NCBI GenBank assembly: GCA_016793585.1
Contig: JAEUJR010000600.1
Span: 1-9,709, forward strand
Source of the DNA: Archangium sp.
GTDB lineage: Bacteria; Myxococcota; Myxococcia; Myxococcales; Myxococcaceae
Direction: 5' to 3'
Length of the DNA stretch: 9,709 bases
Positions 6,784 through 9,709 of the stretch are shown piece after piece (within the stretch, counting starts at the first letter, position 1; every line of letters starts with the position of its first letter). The position numbers were made by a program, and so were the translations under genes. The notes under the pieces are model-generated. The model saw only the letters and a program-made list of their open reading frames with translations, searched no databases and was not told the origin of the DNA.

Positions 6784-8448
6784 ATGACCGACGACGACGA
6801 CAACGACGGACCCGGCCTCGAGCCGACGTCCCTGAGAGACCCGGTCATCGGCTCCGAGGTGTCGGGGTACCGCGTGACGAGCCGCCTCGGCGTGGGCGGC
6901 ATGGGCATCGTCTACGAGGGCCAGCAACCAGTCATCGGCAAGCGCGTCGCCATCAAGGTGCTGCGCCACGAAGTCGCTGACAACCCCGAGGTCGTCGAGC
7001 GCCTCGTCTCGGAAGCGCGTGCGGTGAACAAGGTCGGGCACCGCGGCATCGTCGACGTGTTCGGCTTTGGCCAGCTGCCCGATGGCCGCCAGTGCATCGT
7101 CATGGAGTACCTCGACGGCGAACCGCTCGAGGCCGTGCTCGCGACGTACAAGAAACAGAACAATCGGCTGCCGCTCAAAGACGTGCTGGTGATTCTCGAC
7201 GAGGTGCTCTCAGCCTTGTCATCGGCCCACACCGCGGGCGTCATTCATCGCGACCTGAAGCCGTCGAACATCTTCTTGTGCCGCCAGCGTGATGGGTCGC
7301 GCTACGTGAAGTTGCTCGACTTCGGCATCGCGAAGCTCGGCGTGCTGGGCCACACACCCGCCACCCGCGCGAGCATCATGCTGGGTACGCCCGCGTACAT
7401 GGCTCCGGAGCAGGCCAACGGAGGCATCGTGGGCCCCGCGATGGACCTCTACGCCATCGGCGTGCTCGCGTTCGAGTTGCTCACGGGTCAGCAACCGTTC
7501 ACCGCCGATTCGGTGATGGAGATGCTGCTCAAACACGCTCAGCAACCCGCGCCGCGCGTGTCGACGCTGAATCGCGCCGTGCCCGACGCGCTCGACGCGC
7601 TCGTCGCGCAGTTGCTCGAAAAGAAGCCCGAGCTTCGCCCGGAGTCGGCCGAGGCGGTGCGCCAGCGCATCGTGAAGCTGAAGAAGATGTTCGGCACCGA
7701 TGCCGCGCCCCGCAACGTGGTGCCGCTCGACGTGAAGGCGACGTCGGTCGATCCGGGGCCGCTCTCCATCGAGGTGAAGCCCGCCACCGTCGAGCCCGCG
7801 CGCAAGGACCTCGCGACCACGCAAGAGGTGCCTCCGAACGCGCTGCTCAGCACTGCCGTCGTCGCGAAGACGAAGGAGTTCAATTCGCTCGAGCAACGCG
7901 CTCCGACTGCGCAGAACCTCGCACCGGTCGAGTTGGCCGTCGCCCAGTCGAAGACGCCGTTCTTCGTGCTCGGCGGACTCGCGCTCGCGGCCCTCGTGGG
8001 AGTCGGCGTGGTGCTGTCGAGTGGTGGCTCGACGCCGACGCCAACGCCGCCGACGGAGCCGCTGCGGCCTGCGACGCAGCCATCGCTTCAGCCCGTGGCT
8101 CAGCCGGTCGTCGTTGCGCCGGTCGATCCACCCAAACCAGTTCCGGTCGAGCCTGCGCCCATCGTCGCCAAACCCGTCGAGCCGCCAGTCGCGAAGCCAG
8201 TCGAGCCCGCGCCAGTTGCGAAACCCGTCATCGTGAAGAGCCCGACCGCCCGCCTCGACGCGATGGTGAAGAAGCTCGAGGTGAAGCTGACCGCCGCTGA
8301 GGCCGCGGGTGAGAACGTCGCGCTGCTGCGCAAGACGCTCAACGCCGTGAAGTCGAAGCTCAGCCAGGCCAGCTCGTTGTCGAGAACGGATCTCGAGAGC
8401 CTCGAGGTGACGTTGCTGCGCCTCGAGGAAGACACGTCGTCGCTGTAG
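6784..8448 (+). CDS. Transmembrane eukaryotic-like Ser/Thr protein kinase
   Basis: 554 residues from ATG 6784, 4 nt after the preceding stop; there is no clear ribosome-binding site, so translation is probably coupled. The kinase domain (about 29-300) is complete: glycine loop GVGGMGIVY (36-44), VAIK with Lys58, the alpha-C Glu77, catalytic loop HRDLKPSN (155-162), DFG (179-181), activation segment GTPAYMAPE (201-209) and DLYAIGV. All catalytic residues are present and it is an RD kinase, so it should be active and autophosphorylating. A linker leads to one membrane segment (about 392-411). Outside lies a Pro-rich stretch with repeated KPVEP/VAKPV motifs (about 417-485) and a C-terminal helical segment (about 489-550) that may form a coiled coil. 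It has no PASTA domain. The topology is cytoplasmic kinase, membrane, extracytoplasmic tail. The outer part could sense a partner such as the lipoprotein encoded upstream or the exported protein encoded downstream (inference). Confidence 0.93.
   Translation: MTDDDDNDGPGLEPTSLRDPVIGSEVSGYRVTSRLGVGGMGIVYEGQQPVIGKRVAIKVLRHEVADNPEVVERLVSEARAVNKVGHRGIVDVFGFGQLPDGRQCIVMEYLDGEPLEAVLATYKKQNNRLPLKDVLVILDEVLSALSSAHTAGVIHRDLKPSNIFLCRQRDGSRYVKLLDFGIAKLGVLGHTPATRASIMLGTPAYMAPEQANGGIVGPAMDLYAIGVLAFELLTGQQPFTADSVMEMLLKHAQQPAPRVSTLNRAVPDALDALVAQLLEKKPELRPESAEAVRQRIVKLKKMFGTDAAPRNVVPLDVKATSVDPGPLSIEVKPATVEPARKDLATTQEVPPNALLSTAVVAKTKEFNSLEQRAPTAQNLAPVELAVAQSKTPFFVLGGLALAALVGVGVVLSSGGSTPTPTPPTEPLRPATQPSLQPVAQPVVVAPVDPPKPVPVEPAPIVAKPVEPPVAKPVEPAPVAKPVIVKSPTARLDAMVKKLEVKLTAAEAAGENVALLRKTLNAVKSKLSQASSLSRTDLESLEVTLLRLEEDTSSL
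8118..8232 (+). repeat. Pro-Val-Lys-Glu repeat in the kinase tail
   Basis: Irregular repeats of the type V-E-P-x-P and A-K-P-V-E-P run through this stretch (kinase residues about 446-483). The coding DNA repeats variants of aagccagtcgagcc. Such Pro/Lys/Glu-rich segments are extended and resemble the periplasm-spanning linker of TonB, so this one may act as a spacer that carries the C-terminal helix away from the membrane. Confidence 0.6.
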
Positions 8449-8458
8449 GAGAACTCTG

Positions 8459-9358
8459 ATGCTCTCACTCGCCTTGTGCGCCGTCGTCTCGACCAGTCAC
8501 GCAGCCACGCCGCAGGCTTGGGTGGTGTTGAGCCGCCGCACCGGCATCACGAGCCCGAAGGCGCTCGCCGCCGCGAACGACGTCGCCTCGAAGTTGAAGG
8601 GCGTGCCGATGACGGCCGCCGTCGAGGACCTGACGAGCTGCAAAGCCAAGCGCGTGTGTCTCGTCGAGGCTGCGCGGAAGAAGCAGGCCGCGGTGCTGGT
8701 GACGGTCGAGGTCGGCGCGGTGCTCGATGACGCGGCGCTGCGGGTCGAGGCCTTGTCCATCGACGAAGACGGGAAGTCGCTGGGAGTGGTCGACGCCGAC
8801 GGAGCGCTCGCCTCGCTGGTGACGAAGGCCGAGCCAAAGCTGTCGGGCGATTTCTCGGCAACGCTGCGCAACACGCTCGGGCTGACGCCGCCTCCGCAGC
8901 CGAAGGTGGAGCCGCCTCCTGTCGTGCCGATGGTGACAGCGCCGCCGCCGCCCGAAACGAAGCCCGAGGTCACGCCGCCGGTGGTGACGCCCGTCGTCGT
9001 TGCCGAAGCGAAGCCGTTCTTCACGCCCGGCCGCATCGCAGGCGTCGCAGTCGCGGGCGCAGGAGCTGCAGCTTTGGTCGTCGGCGGTGTGTTCGGAGCG
9101 CAGGCTTCTGCAGGCGCCGCAAAGGTGAAGATGTTGTGCCCCGATGCGCAGTGCACGAACCCCGAGGCGTTCACGACGTACAACCAGGCCGCGCAATCAC
9201 AGAACCTAGGTGTCGCGTTGTCGGTGGCCGGTGGTGTCGCCCTCGCGGCCGGTGCCGTGGTGTTTCTGATCAACCCGGGTGGTGATGCGCCTGCTGCGTC
9301 GGCCGTCGTCGTGCCAGTGCAGGGTGGTGTGATGAGTTCGTTTTCGATGTCGTTCTGA
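8459..9358 (+). CDS. Exported Pro-rich protein with C-terminal double membrane segment
   Basis: 299 residues from ATG 8459. AGGAGAA (8447-8453) overlaps the kinase stop and sits 5 nt upstream, so the two genes are closely coupled. A short signal peptide is likely (MLSLALCAVVSTSHA, cleavage after residue 15), though it lacks a basic N-terminus. Residues 18-140 form an alpha/beta domain with two cysteines (61, 67) in SCKAKRVCLVEAA, followed by strands QAAVLVTVEVGAV and ALRVEALSIDEDG. This pattern occurs in many myxobacterial exported proteins of unknown function. A Pro-rich linker spans about 143-180. Two hydrophobic segments (about 191-214 and 250-271) flank a loop with Cys227 and Cys232. This C-terminal module, with a CPxxxC-type loop between two Gly/Ala-rich helices, is also recurrent next to kinases and TPR proteins in this phylum. 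I assign no specific function; it may be a partner or substrate-side component of the neighbouring kinase. Confidence 0.85.
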   Translation: MLSLALCAVVSTSHAATPQAWVVLSRRTGITSPKALAAANDVASKLKGVPMTAAVEDLTSCKAKRVCLVEAARKKQAAVLVTVEVGAVLDDAALRVEALSIDEDGKSLGVVDADGALASLVTKAEPKLSGDFSATLRNTLGLTPPPQPKVEPPPVVPMVTAPPPPETKPEVTPPVVTPVVVAEAKPFFTPGRIAGVAVAGAGAAALVVGGVFGAQASAGAAKVKMLCPDAQCTNPEAFTTYNQAAQSQNLGVALSVAGGVALAAGAVVFLINPGGDAPAASAVVVPVQGGVMSSFSMSF

Positions 9359-9415
9359 CGCACGCGAAGTCGCGCCAACCGGGGTATGAGGGCGTAGACC
9401 TTCTCCCCGGGGGAC
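9359..9415. other. Short spacer between the kinase operon and next lipoprotein gene
   Basis: These 57 bp contain an inverted repeat CGCGA-AG-TCGCG (9363-9374) and a C4G5 palindrome (9405-9413). The first has a 2-nt centre and no U-tract, so I see no intrinsic terminator. No clear promoter is visible; the downstream gene may belong to the same transcript. Confidence 0.3.
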
Positions 9416-9709
9416 ATGATGGCTCGCGCGCTCGCGACTTTGGCTTCGATTGCAGTGTTTGTTGCTGGGTGTGGACCCATTGCTCGAACCTGTGAACAGG
9501 GATGCGTACCCACGACTCACTGCGATGTCGGAACGAACCTCTGCGTTCGTGACGAGCCTGCAGCCGGGGGAAGCGCAGGTGGCTCGACGGCTGGTGGCTC
9601 GACGGCTGGAGGCTCGACGGCTGGTGCCTCCACGGCTGGTGGCGCGACGGCTGGTTGCGCGACGGCTGGAGGCTCGTCGGCGGGCGGCTCGCCGGCTGGG
9701 GGCGCGGGG
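9416..9709 (+). CDS. Lipoprotein with Gly/Ser/Thr/Ala repeat (5' part only, runs off right edge)
   Basis: Open from the tandem ATGs at 9416 and 9419 to the window edge, 98 codons. The GGGGGA stretch (9409-9414) is too close to the first ATG and better spaced (4 nt) for the second, so 9419 may be the true start. Residues 3-18 are a signal peptide ending V-A-G-C, so Cys19 is the probable lipid-modified residue. A short Cys-containing segment follows (TCEQGC, HCDVG, LCVRD; about residues 25-47), then a low-complexity region of pentapeptides S/A-T-A-G-G from residue 53 to the edge. The repeat likely acts as a flexible linker on the cell surface before a domain not in view. Function unknown. Confidence 0.8.
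   Translation, partial: MMARALATLASIAVFVAGCGPIARTCEQGCVPTTHCDVGTNLCVRDEPAAGGSAGGSTAGGSTAGGSTAGASTAGGATAGCATAGGSSAGGSPAGGAG
9572..9709 (+). repeat. 15-bp tandem repeat coding S/A-T-A-G-G
   Basis: About nine imperfect copies of a 15-bp unit close to tcgacggctggtggc run to the window edge. Early copies are nearly identical at DNA level, and later ones drift (gcgacggctggttgc, tcgtcggcgggcggc). Because the unit is a multiple of three, gain or loss of copies changes linker length without shifting the frame. Confidence 0.9.

Noticed and set aside
9363..9374. Inverted repeat CGCGA-AG-TCGCG as a terminator for the kinase operon
   Set aside because: The 2-nt centre cannot form a normal loop and no T-run follows.
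8465..9513. Long minus-strand open frames opposite the Pro-rich exported protein
   Set aside because: The plus strand has a ribosome-binding site, a signal peptide and a recurrent two-helix module; the opposite frames give low-complexity Arg- or Thr/Ala-rich peptides.
9572..9709. CRISPR array or recombination site
   Set aside because: The units are contiguous without spacers, in frame, and encode a linker peptide.

Overview
The window is high-GC DNA with strong codon bias toward G/C. It carries Cys-rich, LamG-like and beta-propeller lipoproteins, a transmembrane eukaryotic-like Ser/Thr kinase, and a Pro-rich protein ending in two membrane segments. This gene mix is typical of Myxococcota (myxobacteria and relatives); the assignment is an inference from gene content, not from a marker gene. 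I see no RNA genes, CRISPR array, insertion sequence or phage gene.

Left part, minus strand. The 5' end of a lipoprotein with a lamin-tail domain runs off the left edge (1-334). Upstream of it, on the same strand, is a two-gene operon: a bestrophin-family channel (1839-2729) followed 14 nt later by a fusion protein (409-1824). The fusion joins a catalytically dead-looking rhodanese domain to a domain that resembles cadmium/zeta-class carbonic anhydrase (CDCA). A bestrophin coupled to a carbonic-anhydrase-like protein suggests a bicarbonate/CO2 handling module, and this is the most interesting system in the window.

Middle. A 183-bp divergent intergenic region (2730-2912) holds a perfect 8-bp hairpin and several CTCGAA copies. 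From it a plus-strand gene cluster begins. The first gene encodes a large Cys-rich lipoprotein whose frame is interrupted by a single in-frame TGA (3276-3278), giving CDSs 2913-3278 and 3294-6779. The TGA falls exactly where a 40-residue repeat has an invariant cysteine. It therefore looks like a point nonsense mutation, a sequencing error, or (speculatively) recoding. The downstream part contains more Cys-rich repeats, two jelly-roll/LamG-like domains and a C-terminal beta-propeller.

Right part. Four nucleotides after the propeller gene starts a transmembrane Ser/Thr kinase (6784-8448), followed 10 nt later by a secreted or membrane-anchored Pro-rich protein (8459-9358). The three genes look co-transcribed and may form a surface-to-cytoplasm signalling unit. 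After a 57-bp gap, the 5' end of another lipoprotein with a 15-bp tandem repeat (pentapeptide S/A-T-A-G-G) runs off the right edge (9416-9709).
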